A stretch of 64,000 nucleotides of DNA from SLFH01 sp050486265 (GCA_050486265.1 JBJHCY010000001.1:434001-498000); one strand, 5' to 3'; shown: positions 19,857-32,874, counted from the first letter of the stretch. The notes: generated by a model from the sequence alone, not told the origin. Numbers and translations are program-made.

Positions 19857-20185
19857 GGCGGGCGGGGGGTTCCCGCGGGCCAACGGTAGGCCGCCATGGC
19901 CTAGGCGCGGGGGTGTTGAGGGGTGTCGGCTGGATCCGGCGTGGCCCGGCGGCGAAGATCCTCCTCCCTCTGCGGCTCGGGGCCGCGGCGGGACTCCCGT
20001 TGCGGAGCCGCAGGGCGCGATTTCAAGCCCGGAGCGGTGGGGCGGCCGAGGCCCGCATCGGTGGGGCGGGCGACGCCCGTGACGGCTTCCGGTTACGCTG
20101 TGGCGGCCTAGACTTGATTCCTGTAAAACCGCAACCGTTCCAGGCAGGCAACAACGCGGTGCAGGACGATCCTGACGCCCCGGCC
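19857..20185. other. Intergenic region upstream of heme O synthase
   Basis: This 329-base, GC-rich stretch separates tRNA-Arg from ctaB. The ctaB frame is open from 19913, but that part is Arg/Gly/Ala-rich with no conserved feature, so it is treated as leader. No repeat, terminator or RNA gene was recognised. Confidence 0.4.
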
Positions 20186-21232
20186 ATGGAGCGCGCCGCG
20201 GCGGACCACGCCCCGGAGGCAAGCGTGTCGCGATTGAGCCCGGTTCAGCCCGTTGCATCTGTCTCCGCATCGATCGACGAGCGGTCCGGCGTTGCGCGGG
20301 CGTTGGTCGAGTCGACCAAGCCGGGCATCACGCGGCTGGTGACCATCACCTCGGTTGTCGGTTTCCTGATCGCCGCGGTCGGGCTTTCGTGGACGGCGTG
20401 GTCGTTCGCGGCGGCGCTGCTCGCGTGCGCTGTCGGCACGGCGCTGTCTGCCGCGGGCGCCAACGCGATGAACCAGTGGGCCGAGCGGGAGCGCGACGCG
20501 AAGATGCCGCGGACCGCGGGCAGGCCGATCCCCAGCGGGCGCGTGCGGCCTGAGTCGGTGCTGTGGATGTCGGTGGTGCTGTGCGTGCTCGGCGTCGGGC
20601 TGCTTGCTGCGGCGACGGGTGTCGCTTCGGCGCTGGTGGCGCTGGCGTGCATCCTGAGCTACATCCTGTGCTACACGCCGATGAAGCCGGCGAGCATCTT
20701 TTCGACCTTGGTCGGCGCGGTGCCCGGGGCGTTGCCCCCGATCATCGGCTGGACCGCCGCGGCTCACGCCGCCGGGCAGGATCAGTGGCAGGCTTTGCTT
20801 GCGCCCGGCGCGTGGAGCCTGTTTGTGCTGATGTTCGTCTGGCAGCTCCCGCACTTCCTGGCGATCGCGTGGATGTACCGCGAGGACTATGCGCTGGGCG
20901 GCTTCCGCGTGCTGCCTGTTGTCGAGGCGCAGAAGCACGCCGGCGAGGGCGCGCCTGTCGGACGCGTGACGGCGATCACGATGTTTGTCACGGCGATTTT
21001 GCTCATCCCTGCAACGATCGCGCCGGTGCTGGCGCTGCCCGACCGGCTCGGCTGGTTTTCGCTGAGTGTCGCGGTCGTGACCGGCGTCGTGTATGTGGTG
21101 CTGACGGGCAGGGTGCTGCGCGATCCGACGCCCGCCGCGGCGAGGCGGGTCTTTCTTGCGTCGGTGATGCACCTGCCGCTGCTGCTCGTCTGCCTGGTCG
21201 CCGAGGCGGTCGTGCGGACGCTGCTGTTCTGA
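20186..21232 (+). CDS. ctaB: Heme O synthase (protoheme IX farnesyltransferase)
   Basis: The 348-residue integral membrane UbiA-family enzyme farnesylates heme b to heme O for terminal oxidases. It has about nine membrane segments and the family signature NAMNQWAERERDAKMPRTAG plus the second cytoplasmic loop MYREDYALGGFRVLPV. ATG 20186 leaves a 50-residue hydrophilic N-terminus, a little longer than usual; a later GTG is possible. It is followed after 7 bases by an ABC transporter gene. No ctaA or oxidase subunit gene is in the window. Confidence 0.92.
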   Translation: MERAAADHAPEASVSRLSPVQPVASVSASIDERSGVARALVESTKPGITRLVTITSVVGFLIAAVGLSWTAWSFAAALLACAVGTALSAAGANAMNQWAERERDAKMPRTAGRPIPSGRVRPESVLWMSVVLCVLGVGLLAAATGVASALVALACILSYILCYTPMKPASIFSTLVGAVPGALPPIIGWTAAAHAAGQDQWQALLAPGAWSLFVLMFVWQLPHFLAIAWMYREDYALGGFRVLPVVEAQKHAGEGAPVGRVTAITMFVTAILLIPATIAPVLALPDRLGWFSLSVAVVTGVVYVVLTGRVLRDPTPAAARRVFLASVMHLPLLLVCLVAEAVVRTLLF

Positions 21233-21239
21233 TCGCCCC

Positions 21240-23135
21240 GTGGCTGGCGACGAGGCCAATACGGGCGCATCTGCTGAACCCCATGGTGAAACCGGTGTCG
21301 GCGCGGATCGCTCTGGCGACCCCGCGCTTGTGTTTGAGGGTGTCACGCACCGCTACGCGAGGGGGGCGGGGGAGGCGCTTTCGGGGGTCTCGCTGCGGAT
21401 CGCTCGCGGCGAACGCGTCGCCCTGCTCGGCCCCAACGGCTCGGGCAAGTCGACGCTGCTGAAACTCGCCTCGACCGCGATGCCCGTGCGGGCCGGACGC
21501 GTGCTGGTCTTCGGCGCGTCGGCTTCGATGCCCGGGGGCGTGCGCCGGATCCGATCCGAGACCGGGGTCGTCTTCCAGAGCCCGAGCCTCGACCCGCTGC
21601 TGACGGTGAAGGAAAACCTGCGCGTGCATGCGGCGCTTTTCGCTCTGCGGGGTTCGGAGCGGCGCGAGCGGACCGCATCGCTCCTGGAACAGTTCTCGCT
21701 CGCTGATCGCGCGGGCGATCGTGTCGGCACGCTCTCGGGCGGGCTGGCGCGCCGGGCGGACCTCGCCCGCGCGCTCCTGCACGAGCCGGACCTGCTGCTG
21801 CTCGACGAGGCGACGGCCGGGCTCGACCTCGCCTCTCGCAACGCATTTTGGGACGCGCTGTTTGCGCCCGGTGCAGACGGGCCGCAACGAACGATTGTCT
21901 TCAGCACGCATCAGATCGACGAGGCGGAGCGGGCCGACCGCGTGGTGATGGTGCACGACGGACGCATCGTCGCCGACGGCACGCCCGAGGCGCTGGCAGC
22001 GCAGGCGGGCGAACGCACGCTCGGCTCGGAGGATCCGCGGGCCGGGGGCGAGCTGGAGGCGGCGGGCGCCGAGTTTGTGCGCACGGGAGAGCGCATCGTC
22101 GTCCGGGGCGAAGACGCGATCGGACGCGCGGCCGACGCGCTCGTCGGCGCAGGCGTCGGCTTCAGCGTGCATCGGCCGACGCTCGCCGACGCGTACCTCG
22201 CGATCACCGGCGAGCCCCTGTCCGGAGAACGACAGGCCGGCGAGGCGACCGACCCGAAGACAGCCGACGCGCCGAACAAGAACAACGCAGACGACGGCGC
22301 GGAGGCGATCGGGGCCGGCGAGTTCGTCCCCGCGAGCGTCGCGGCCGAGCCCGCCGATCTGCCCGGGGCTTCCGGCGCCGTGATCCCGCCTTCGGCCGGG
22401 CTGGGCGGGGCGATCCGGGCGCTGGCTTCCCGCGAGTTTCTGCGCCTCTTCCGCCAGCCCTCGCGGATCGTGGGGACGCTGGGAACGGTCGCGATCGTCT
22501 GGCTGGTGCTCGGCGGCGGGTTTGCGCGTGCGGCGGTGGGGTCGGACACCGGATATGTCGCGTGGCTGCTGCCGGGCATGGTCTCGATGGCGGCGCTCTT
22601 CACGGCCGTCTTCGGCGCGATCACGCTGATCGAGGACCGCAAGGAGGGGTTTCTGCAGGCGGCGCTTGTGAGCCCCGCGCCGCGGGCGGGGATCGCGGGC
22701 GCGAAGATCATCGCGGGCGGGTTTTTGGCGCTGGTGCAGGCCGGGGCGGTGCTGGCGGCTGCGCCGCTGGTGGGGGTGCACCCGAGCGGGGCGGGGATCG
22801 CGGGGGCGTTGATTGCTTCGGCGTGCATCGCCGCGGGGGTTCTGGGGGTGGGCACGGCGCTGGCGTGGCGGGTCGGCTCGGTGGCCGGGTTCCACGGACT
22901 GATGAACCTGGTGCTGATGCCGATGTGGCTGCTGAGCGGGTCGGTGTTTCCGGCGTCGGAAGCCGCGGGGTGGATGCGGGTGGTGATCGCGATCAACCCG
23001 CTGAGCTGGCCGACTGATGCGCTTCGGGGCTCGGTGCTGGGCGAGCCGGCGGGCGTGCTGGTGTGGGCCGGAGCAGCGGCGTTTGCGGTGGGGGGCGTTG
23101 CGATCGCTATCATCGCCTCCCGGAGGGCGACATGA
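21240..23135 (+). CDS. ABC transporter, fused ATPase and ABC-2 permease
   Basis: The 631-residue protein joins two normally separate subunits. The N-terminal ATPase has Walker A GPNGSGKS (64-71), signature LSGGL (165-169), Walker B LLLLDE (185-190) and the H-loop STHQIDEAE. After a charged, Ala-rich linker (about 310-385) comes a six-helix ABC-2 permease containing FFR-like REFLRLFRQPSR and LMPMWLLSGSVFP, as in drug, polysaccharide or cytochrome-assembly exporters. The start is GTG, 7 bases after ctaB, and the stop overlaps slyX by ATGA. Location beside ctaB suggests a link to heme or oxidase assembly, but the substrate is unknown. Confidence 0.88.
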   Translation: MAGDEANTGASAEPHGETGVGADRSGDPALVFEGVTHRYARGAGEALSGVSLRIARGERVALLGPNGSGKSTLLKLASTAMPVRAGRVLVFGASASMPGGVRRIRSETGVVFQSPSLDPLLTVKENLRVHAALFALRGSERRERTASLLEQFSLADRAGDRVGTLSGGLARRADLARALLHEPDLLLLDEATAGLDLASRNAFWDALFAPGADGPQRTIVFSTHQIDEAERADRVVMVHDGRIVADGTPEALAAQAGERTLGSEDPRAGGELEAAGAEFVRTGERIVVRGEDAIGRAADALVGAGVGFSVHRPTLADAYLAITGEPLSGERQAGEATDPKTADAPNKNNADDGAEAIGAGEFVPASVAAEPADLPGASGAVIPPSAGLGGAIRALASREFLRLFRQPSRIVGTLGTVAIVWLVLGGGFARAAVGSDTGYVAWLLPGMVSMAALFTAVFGAITLIEDRKEGFLQAALVSPAPRAGIAGAKIIAGGFLALVQAGAVLAAAPLVGVHPSGAGIAGALIASACIAAGVLGVGTALAWRVGSVAGFHGLMNLVLMPMWLLSGSVFPASEAAGWMRVVIAINPLSWPTDALRGSVLGEPAGVLVWAGAAAFAVGGVAIAIIASRRAT

Positions 23136-23377
23136 GCGATCAGGAAAGCCGCATCAGACGCGTCGAGGAATCGCTGGCCTTCGCCCAGCACGAGTCCGAA
23201 GCGCTCAACGATCAGGTGATCGAGGCGTTCCGGCGGCTCGAAGGCGTGATGGCGAGGCTCGAGCGGATCGAGCGGCGCATCGAGTCGCTGGCCGAACGCG
23301 TCGAGGGGGGCGAAGCGGCCGACGAACGGCCCGAGGCCGACGACGGCGACGAGCGGCGTCTGCCCGGCGACGCCTGA
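23132..23377 (+). CDS. slyX: SlyX-family protein
   Basis: The 81-residue coiled-coil protein starts MSDQESRIRRVEESLAF and has the heptad pattern and AFRRLEGVMARLERIERRIE of SlyX. The function of SlyX is unknown. It overlaps the end of the ABC transporter by four bases and ends in an acidic tail. Confidence 0.75.
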   Translation: MSDQESRIRRVEESLAFAQHESEALNDQVIEAFRRLEGVMARLERIERRIESLAERVEGGEAADERPEADDGDERRLPGDA

Positions 23378-23405
23378 GGCGAGAGATCAAACATCGATCC
23401 GCGGC

Positions 23406-23669
23406 TCAGCCGCCCATGCAGCAGCCCGGCCCGCAGGAGTGGGGCCGCCCGCCCCCTGATGAACCGGCTGATGAACCCCCAGCCGGCCCGGCGCCCCCGA
23501 TGCTGGCGAGGCTCACGACCTTCTCGACGGGCGTGCTCCGTGGTGTTCGGCCCGGGTCGATCCCGGCTCGGTCGCAGACCTCGCCCCATGTGCGGAGCGT
23601 CTCGGCCATCGGGTGGGAAACCTCGACGATCTCGGCGGTTCTTTCGCAGCGGTACTCGTACCTCGGCAT
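23406..23669 (-). CDS. FmdB-like zinc-ribbon protein, degenerate cysteines
   Basis: The 87-residue product starts MPRYEYRCERTAEIVEVSHPM, which matches the N-terminus of FmdB/CxxC zinc-ribbon proteins (usual form M-P-x-Y-E-Y-x-C). The second cysteine of the ribbon is absent, and the rest is a Gly/Ser-rich linker ending in a Cys-rich tail HSCGPGCCMGG that may bind metal instead. The upstream 24 codons of the open frame lack conserved features. It is convergent with slyX. Confidence 0.68.
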   Translation of the reverse strand: MPRYEYRCERTAEIVEVSHPMAETLRTWGEVCDRAGIDPGRTPRSTPVEKVVSLASIGGAGPAGGSSAGSSGGGRPHSCGPGCCMGG

Positions 23670-23739
23670 GCCCAACGATATCGGCCGGGCTCGGCCCTGT
23701 CCGTCGCCGGGACGGTGCTCGGGCGGGTATCCTCCGCCC

Positions 23740-24381
23740 ATGCATCGGATGCTGATCGCGGCGTGCTCCGGGATGGTCGGTCTGCTCTCGTCGGGCGTTT
23801 GTGCCGAGGGGGGCGGTCTGGCTGTCGAGGGCCTGACCTACGAGCGGGAGTGGTCGAATGGCTCGCTGGATGAGGTTGTGCCGCGAGAGATCGAGCCGTT
23901 CGGCACGGCCCGCAAAACCTGGTGGTCCTTCGGCGGCGCCGTCGCGACCTACTTCGGCGACGAGACCGACTACCAGATCCACGGCGCGTTCCACCACTTC
24001 GTCGCCGACGATGTCGAGGTCATCGGCGAGCTCGGCCTCTGGTACGCCGACCAGAACGGGCCGAACACCTACGGCGTCAACCCGCAGCTCGGCCTCCGAT
24101 GGCACTTCCTGCAGGACGAAGACAAGCGGACCTGGTCGGTCTTCGCCGAGCTCGGCATCGGCGCCCTGTGGACAGAGAAGAACGCCCCCGCCGGCGGCAC
24201 CAGCCTGAACTTCACCCCGCGCGGGGGTGTGGGCTTCACGCATCGGATCGGCGACGGCCCGGCCCGCTTCATCGCGGGCGTGCGTCACCACCACATCTCC
24301 AACGCGAGGATCGAGGGCGACAAGAACAACCCGGCCCGCGACATGCCGCTGGTCCACTTCGGGTTCATGTTCCCCTTCTGA
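23740..24381 (+). CDS. PagL-like lipid A deacylase / acyloxyacyl hydrolase
   Basis: The 213-residue product has a signal peptide (MHRMLIAACSGMVGLLSSGVCA) and then alternating amphipathic strands ending in phenylalanine (GFMFPF), as in small outer-membrane barrels. The active-site type motif HHHISNARI with a following NNPARD matches the His-x-Ser-Asn of PagL, which removes an acyl chain from lipid A. It implies an outer membrane with lipid-A-type glycolipid. ATG 23740 lies 70 bases from the divergent FmdB-like gene. Confidence 0.8.
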   Translation: MHRMLIAACSGMVGLLSSGVCAEGGGLAVEGLTYEREWSNGSLDEVVPREIEPFGTARKTWWSFGGAVATYFGDETDYQIHGAFHHFVADDVEVIGELGLWYADQNGPNTYGVNPQLGLRWHFLQDEDKRTWSVFAELGIGALWTEKNAPAGGTSLNFTPRGGVGFTHRIGDGPARFIAGVRHHHISNARIEGDKNNPARDMPLVHFGFMFPF

Positions 24382-24404
24382 GCCGGGGGAGCCGGGCGAG
24401 AGGA

Positions 24405-24554
24405 GGGGCGCTGGGCGCAGGGTGCGGGGTTGGCTTCGGCCTGCGGCCGAGGCTTCGTGGCAGGGCTACGGACCAGGGTTTTGAGAACACAAGTCAAGCT
24501 GCGGTCGGTGGCCGCCGCCTCCCCCAGCGCCCCACGCCCTACGCCCAGCGCCCC
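24405..24554. repeat. Dispersed inverted-repeat element, copy 2
   Basis: Ends GGGGCGCTGGGCG (from 24405) and its inverted counterpart CGCCCAGCGCCCC (to 24554) frame the same internal text TTGGCTTCGGCCTGCGGCCG found in copy 1 at 14.1 kb, and the right arm again reads CCCCAGCGCCCC...GCCC. It accounts for half of the 309-base gap between the PagL-like gene and tRNA-Val; nothing else was recognised there. Confidence 0.7.
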
Positions 24555-24690
24555 ACACTTGATTCCGGAGTGTCGGCACGGCCTCGTGCCTGAAGGAACC
24601 GGATTATGCGAACGACTGGGCCGGCCCCCGCCCCTTGGCGTGGCGGCTCGGCGGGCGTATACTCGCCCGCCCCGAGAGGGGCGACAACCC

Positions 24691-24764
24691 GGGCGTATGG
24701 CGCAGTTGGCTAGCGCGCTTCCATGACAAGGAAGAGGTCACAGGTTCGAGTCCTGTTACGCCCA
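24691..24764 (+). tRNA. tRNA-Val (anticodon GAC)
   Basis: Cloverleaf: acceptor GGGCGTA/TACGCCC, D-arm GCGC/GCGC, anticodon stem CTTCC/GGAAG with loop ATGACAA (anticodon GAC), T-arm ACAGG-TTCGAGT-CCTGT, discriminator A. Position 32 is A, which is unusual but allowed. Confidence 0.93.
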
Positions 24765-24807
24765 CTTTCCAGTTTTGCATCGTGACGCGTCGGTCTGCGC
24801 CCGAGCG

Positions 24808-24838
24808 CAGAAAGCCTTGTTTTTTCAAGGACTTTCTG
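24808..24838 (+). terminator. Long hairpin with all-T loop downstream of tRNA-Val
   Basis: CAGAAAGCCTTG (24808-24819) pairs with CAAGGACTTTCTG (24826-24838) with a single bulged A, around a TTTTTT loop. The stem is AT-richer than the surroundings. No T-run follows it, but the T-loop and place 43 bases after the tRNA suggest a termination or processing signal. Confidence 0.5.
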
Positions 24839-25632
24839 GCGATCGTGCGTGTCGGTGCGCTTTGTTGCAAACGGTGCCGCGTCGGGCTTTGCGACGCTTT
24901 CGGAGTGACCTGCCCTTGGAATCCTGATCCAGTCCGATCGAGAGCCTATGGGGTAACAAGTACCCAATGAGCTCACGATGAAGCGGAAGCGTCTCGGGAT
25001 CGATGAGGTGATCCGGAAGCTGCGGGAGGCCGCGGCGATCGACTCGACGCGTGTCGTCGGTCCGTCGAAGATCATCCCCGCCTCCGTGGGCGGCTCGAAG
25101 CGGACGGGCTCGATCGTCTCGATCGCGTCGCCCAGCGCGCAGTCGAACCTCCAGAGCAGCTCGCCGCCGAACCTCGCCGGCAGCGACGAGCGGGGCAGGG
25201 CGATGAGCTGGCCGATGCGGTCTGCACCGATCTCGCCCGGCCCCGACACGGTCTGTTGATCGACGCTCTGGCCTCGCCCTAGGCCCGCCCGGCATCAATC
25301 CACTCGTGCAGCCCCGGCCCGACCTCCAGCCGCCCAGCCCCGCGGCCCGACCAACCCCGCCGGCCCCAACATCCACACGCGAAAGCAACGCCCGGGCTCT
25401 GGCGAGCCGGCTTGGGGGTGCTGGGCTTGGGGGTGCTGGCGGGCGAGGGGGGCTTTGGCATGGAAAAAACGACTCGACGGGCCTCAAGCGATCGGTGTTT
25501 ATCAGGCTAACACCGAATCATTGCTGAATCAAGAGGATTCCACGCACGAAGACCCCGCCGGCCCTGCAAGAAGGTGCGGGCGGGCCTTACGAGGGGGAGT
25601 GATCGCCCGACCGCGTCGGCTGCCGCATGCCG
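24839..25632. other. Gene-poor region, probable scar
   Basis: About 800 bases between the tRNA-Val hairpin and the end of copA. Open frames exist on both strands (for instance 24710-25249 minus) but none has a convincing start, conserved motif or family resemblance; the longest are Arg/Pro/Ser-rich translations of GC-rich DNA. The stretch includes a transposase-like N-terminus at 24978 and looks like fragments of former genes. Confidence 0.5.
24978..25046 (+). pseudogene. Possible remnant of an IS3-family OrfA N-terminus
   Basis: The first 23 codons read MKRKRLGIDEVIRKLREA and onward, closely resembling the HTH N-terminus of IS3-family OrfA transposases (pattern M-x-R-K-R, acidic-x-I-I/V-x-K-L-R-E-A). 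After this the frame stays open to 25259 but becomes Ser/Pro-rich with no transposase features, and no OrfB, DDE motif or terminal inverted repeats follow. If real, it is a truncated relic. The resemblance spans few residues and could be chance. Confidence 0.35.
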
Positions 25633-27975
25633 TCAACGGCTCTGCGCCGAGGCGCGTCGCCGGAGCAGGATCGAGTTGCCGATGACCGAGAGCGAGCTCG
25701 CCGTCATCGCGATCACGCCGATCATCGGGTGCAGGAGTCCGATCGCGGCGATCGGGATGGCGACGATGTTGTAGATCCACGCCCAGAACAGGTTCTGCAC
25801 GATCTTGCGGAAGGTGGCGCGGGAGAGCTGGATCGCTTCGACGACCTTGCTGAGTTCGCCGGTGACGAGCGTGATGTCGGCCGCCTCGATGGCGACATCC
25901 GCGCCGGCGCCGATCGCGATGCCGACATTGGCCTGCTTGAGGGCCGGGGCGTCGTTGATGCCGTCGCCGACCATCGCCACGGCGGCTCCAGACTCTTGCT
26001 GCAGCTCCCGGACGGCGTCGACCTTGCCCTCGGGCAGGACGCCGGCCCGGACATCCTCGATGCCGACCTCTTCTGCGATCGCCTTGGCGGTCCGCTCGTT
26101 GTCGCCGGTGATCATGACCGGCCGGAGGCCGAGTTCGGTCAGTTTGGCGATCGCGTCCTTCGAGTCGTCCTTGAGCGTGTCGGCGACCGCGATGACGCCG
26201 GCGGCCCGGTCGTCGGCGAGCACGAGGAACGCGGTCTTGCCCTGTTCCTCCAGCTCTTTCAGCTTCTCCTGGACGCTCTTGTAATCGATGTCGTTCTCGT
26301 CGGCGAGGCGCGGCGTGCCGACGCGCACGGTCCGCCCGTCCACGCTGCCCTTGACACCCCGGGCTGTGATCGACTCGAAGTCGGAGACCTTCGGGATATC
26401 GATCTCGCGGCTCTTGGCGGCGTCGACGACCGCGCGGGCGATGGGGTGCTCCGAGCCCGACTCGACAGCCGCGGCGATCTTGAGCACTTCGTTTTCATCG
26501 AACCCGTCGGACGCGTGCACATCGGTGAGCTCCGGCTCGCCCCTGGTGATCGTGCCGGTCTTGTCGAGCACGATCGTCTGGATGTCCTTCATCGTCTGGA
26601 TCGCCTCGCCGGACCTGAGCAGCACACCGCGTTCGGCGCCGATGCCCGATCCGACCATGATCGCCGTGGGCGTTGCGAGCCCGAGGGCGCACGGGCAGGC
26701 GATCACGAGCACCGCGATCGCGGCCAGCAGCGCGAGCAGGATCGAGGGGAGCTCCGGGTCGACCCAGGGCAGGAAGGCGGCGCCCCAGTGCAGGATCGGG
26801 CGGAGGGAATCGGCGAAGAACAGCCAGCCGACGAAGCTCGCCAGCGCGATCAGGATGACCGCTGGCACAAAGTAGCTCGTCACCCTGTCGGCGAAGGCCT
26901 GGATCGGCACCTTGGACGACTGGGACTCTTCGACGAGCCGGATGACCTGGGAGAGGAAGGTGTCTTTGCCGACACGCGTCGCCTTGACCTTCAGCAGCCC
27001 TTCGCTGTTGATCGTCGCGCCGAGCACGGTGTCGCCCTCGGTTTTCTCGACGGGCACGGACTCGCCGGTCGCGATCGATTCATCCACATGGCTGGAGCCT
27101 TCGATGACCTCGCCGTCGGTCGGGATCTTTTGTCCGGGTTTGACGATCATGACATCGCCCGGTCGGAGGTCGTCGATCGAGACTTCCCGCTCCTGGCCAT
27201 CGCGTTCGACCAGCGCCGTCTTGGCCCCGAGCGTGAGCAGTCGCTTGATCGCCTGCGACGCTCTGCCCTTGGAGCGGTTTTCGAGGTAGCGTCCGATCAG
27301 GTGGAAGGTCATGATCGTCGCCGCCATCTCGATGAACGAGACCATGGGCGTGAAGAACCCAGCCAGCCCGATGAGGTAGGGCGGGATCGAGCCCATGCTG
27401 ATGAGCACATCCATGTTGGCGGTGCGGTTCTTGAGCGAGCGCCACGCCGAGACATGCGTGTCGCGCCCGATGACGAAGACCACGGGGAACGCGAGAACGG
27501 CGATCATCGCCAGGTACCAGAGGCGCGGCAGCTCGATCCAGAACATGTGGACCATCATGAGCACCATGATGACCGTGGTCGGGATCGCCGCGATGACGAA
27601 CAGGCGCTTGGCACGCCGGACATATTGCTCCTCGCGGGCCTGGTCGCCTTCGGCGTCGTCGTCGTCGCCCGCGATGTGGGTGACCTCGTAGCCGCCCCGC
27701 TCGACGGCGGCCTTGATCTCCTCGGGATCGGTCTTGCCGGCGTCGAACCGGACGCGGACGCGATGCGACGAGATGTTCGTCGAGATCTCGCCAATGCCGT
27801 TGACCCGCTGGATCGACTTGCGGACGAGACCGGCGCAGTGGTCGCTGTTCATACCCGGCACGGTCAGCGTTGCTTCGTCCGAGACCGCGTCGGCGTCTTG
27901 GGGCCCGTCCGGGGGCTCCGAATCTTCCCGGCGCTTCGGTTGGTCTTCGCCATGGGCGTCGTGGTCGTGTTGCAT
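25633..27975 (-). CDS. copA: Copper-translocating P1B-type ATPase CopA
   Basis: The 780-residue pump exports Cu(I)/Ag(I) from the cytoplasm at the cost of ATP. A His-rich lead (MQHDHDAHGEDQ) precedes one metal-binding domain (about 35-102). Core motifs: TGE (303-305), membrane CPC (427-429), phosphorylation DKTGT (471-475), GDGINDAPAL hinge, and final helices with YNIVAIPIAA and MTASSLSV, the P1B-1 (copper/silver) type. In the metal-binding domain the usual GMxCxxC reads GMNSDHC, so the first cysteine is replaced by Ser44. It is the last gene of the copper operon, 100 bases after the TRASH-repeat gene. Length is normal. Confidence 0.95.
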   Translation of the reverse strand: MQHDHDAHGEDQPKRREDSEPPDGPQDADAVSDEATLTVPGMNSDHCAGLVRKSIQRVNGIGEISTNISSHRVRVRFDAGKTDPEEIKAAVERGGYEVTHIAGDDDDAEGDQAREEQYVRRAKRLFVIAAIPTTVIMVLMMVHMFWIELPRLWYLAMIAVLAFPVVFVIGRDTHVSAWRSLKNRTANMDVLISMGSIPPYLIGLAGFFTPMVSFIEMAATIMTFHLIGRYLENRSKGRASQAIKRLLTLGAKTALVERDGQEREVSIDDLRPGDVMIVKPGQKIPTDGEVIEGSSHVDESIATGESVPVEKTEGDTVLGATINSEGLLKVKATRVGKDTFLSQVIRLVEESQSSKVPIQAFADRVTSYFVPAVILIALASFVGWLFFADSLRPILHWGAAFLPWVDPELPSILLALLAAIAVLVIACPCALGLATPTAIMVGSGIGAERGVLLRSGEAIQTMKDIQTIVLDKTGTITRGEPELTDVHASDGFDENEVLKIAAAVESGSEHPIARAVVDAAKSREIDIPKVSDFESITARGVKGSVDGRTVRVGTPRLADENDIDYKSVQEKLKELEEQGKTAFLVLADDRAAGVIAVADTLKDDSKDAIAKLTELGLRPVMITGDNERTAKAIAEEVGIEDVRAGVLPEGKVDAVRELQQESGAAVAMVGDGINDAPALKQANVGIAIGAGADVAIEAADITLVTGELSKVVEAIQLSRATFRKIVQNLFWAWIYNIVAIPIAAIGLLHPMIGVIAMTASSLSVIGNSILLRRRASAQSR

Positions 27976-28075
27976 GATGCTCCCTTCTCAAGGGCTCGTG
28001 TTCAAGCGGCGTCGGCGCCGCCGATGCGCTTGCCGCCGCCTTCCTCGCAAGGCGCGGGCGTCCGCGCCCGCCCGG

Positions 28076-29031
28076 TCACTCGCGGTCGGCGACGAATTTG
28101 CCCGCTTCCCGCCAGGCCTTATCGATGGCGGCGATGAACTTTGCAGGATCGGCCTTCACGCTCGGTTCGCAGCCTGCGCAGCAGAAACGCAGCAGCCGGC
28201 CGGCGACGACCATCTCGGTGGGCTCGCCCATCGAGCCGAGCCTGGCGCCTGCGACGACGCATTCGCTCATGGGGTAGTCGGGTCGCTGCGCGTCGGCGGC
28301 CGCCTTGTTGAGCTTGTCGATGAACTTCTTCGGGTCGGCCTTGAAATCGCGCTCGCACATCGGGCAGCACAGGCGGACAAGGCGGTTGCCGTAGACGAGG
28401 TTCGTGGCGGTGTCCTCGCCGTTGTCGAACAGCGGCTCGCCGGAGACCACGCAAGTCTCGATCGGGTAGAAGCGCATCTGGTCCTCGATGATCTTCTCGT
28501 CGACCTTCTCCCAGTAGGCTTCCTTGTCGGCCTCGAAGCGTTCGATGCAGGGCGGGCAGCAGAAGCGGACCTCGCGGCCGTCGTACTTCTTCACGACCGG
28601 ATCGCCCATGGACCCGAGTTTCTGGCCGGAGACCGGGCAGGTGTCCAGCGGGTACGGATCGGTCCACGCCTCCCGCTCCGCGCGGGGACCGTGTCCGTCG
28701 GCGCGGGCGGTGTTCTCGGCGGCGTGCTCGCGAGCGGACACGACGGAGGCGACGAACCCGTCCTTGCGGGCTTCGTCCCATGTCTGGAAGTGCCTGGCGC
28801 ATCCGGGGCAGCAGAAGCCGATCTTGTTGCCCTTGTGCTCGACCGTGCCGGCCGAGGGCGTGATCGGCTCGTTGCTGACCGGGCATCTGGCGTTCACCGT
28901 TTCGGCGGCTTGCGCCGCGTGCGAGCCGGTGTGCTGGTGCTCGTGCTGGTTTTCGTGCTGGTTTTCGTGCTGGGCCGCCGCGAAGGGGACCGGGGCGGCG
29001 AGGCAGAGGCATGCGATCAGTGCTGAGGTGT

Positions 29032-29035
<4 letters not shown>
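28076..29035 (-). CDS. Periplasmic protein with four TRASH-like metal-binding repeats
   Basis: The 319-residue product has a signal peptide (1-21), a His/Gln/Glu-rich stretch (QHENQHENQHEHQH, 22-35) and four repeats, each a single cysteine (C51, C133, C195, C259) followed 24-28 residues later by a CC-x2-C cluster (C75/76/79, C159/160/163, C223/224/227, C285/286/289) and usually a Phe. The spacing is that of TRASH/YHS metal-binding modules. It overlaps the end of cusA by four bases, so it belongs to the efflux operon and is probably a periplasmic copper or silver buffer or chaperone. Repeats 2 and 4 share GSMG after the first cysteine. No enzyme domain is visible. Confidence 0.8.

Positions 29036-32866
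<3,831 letters not shown>

Positions 32867-32874
<8 letters not shown>

Noticed and set aside
24978..25259. An intact 93-residue gene
   Set aside because: Only the first 20 or so residues look like a protein family (IS3 OrfA); the rest is low-complexity, so it is kept as a remnant only.
25627..28137. An 836-codon plus-strand open frame
   Set aside because: Antisense to CopA. The Asp/Arg/His-rich translation is the usual mirror of a GC-rich gene.
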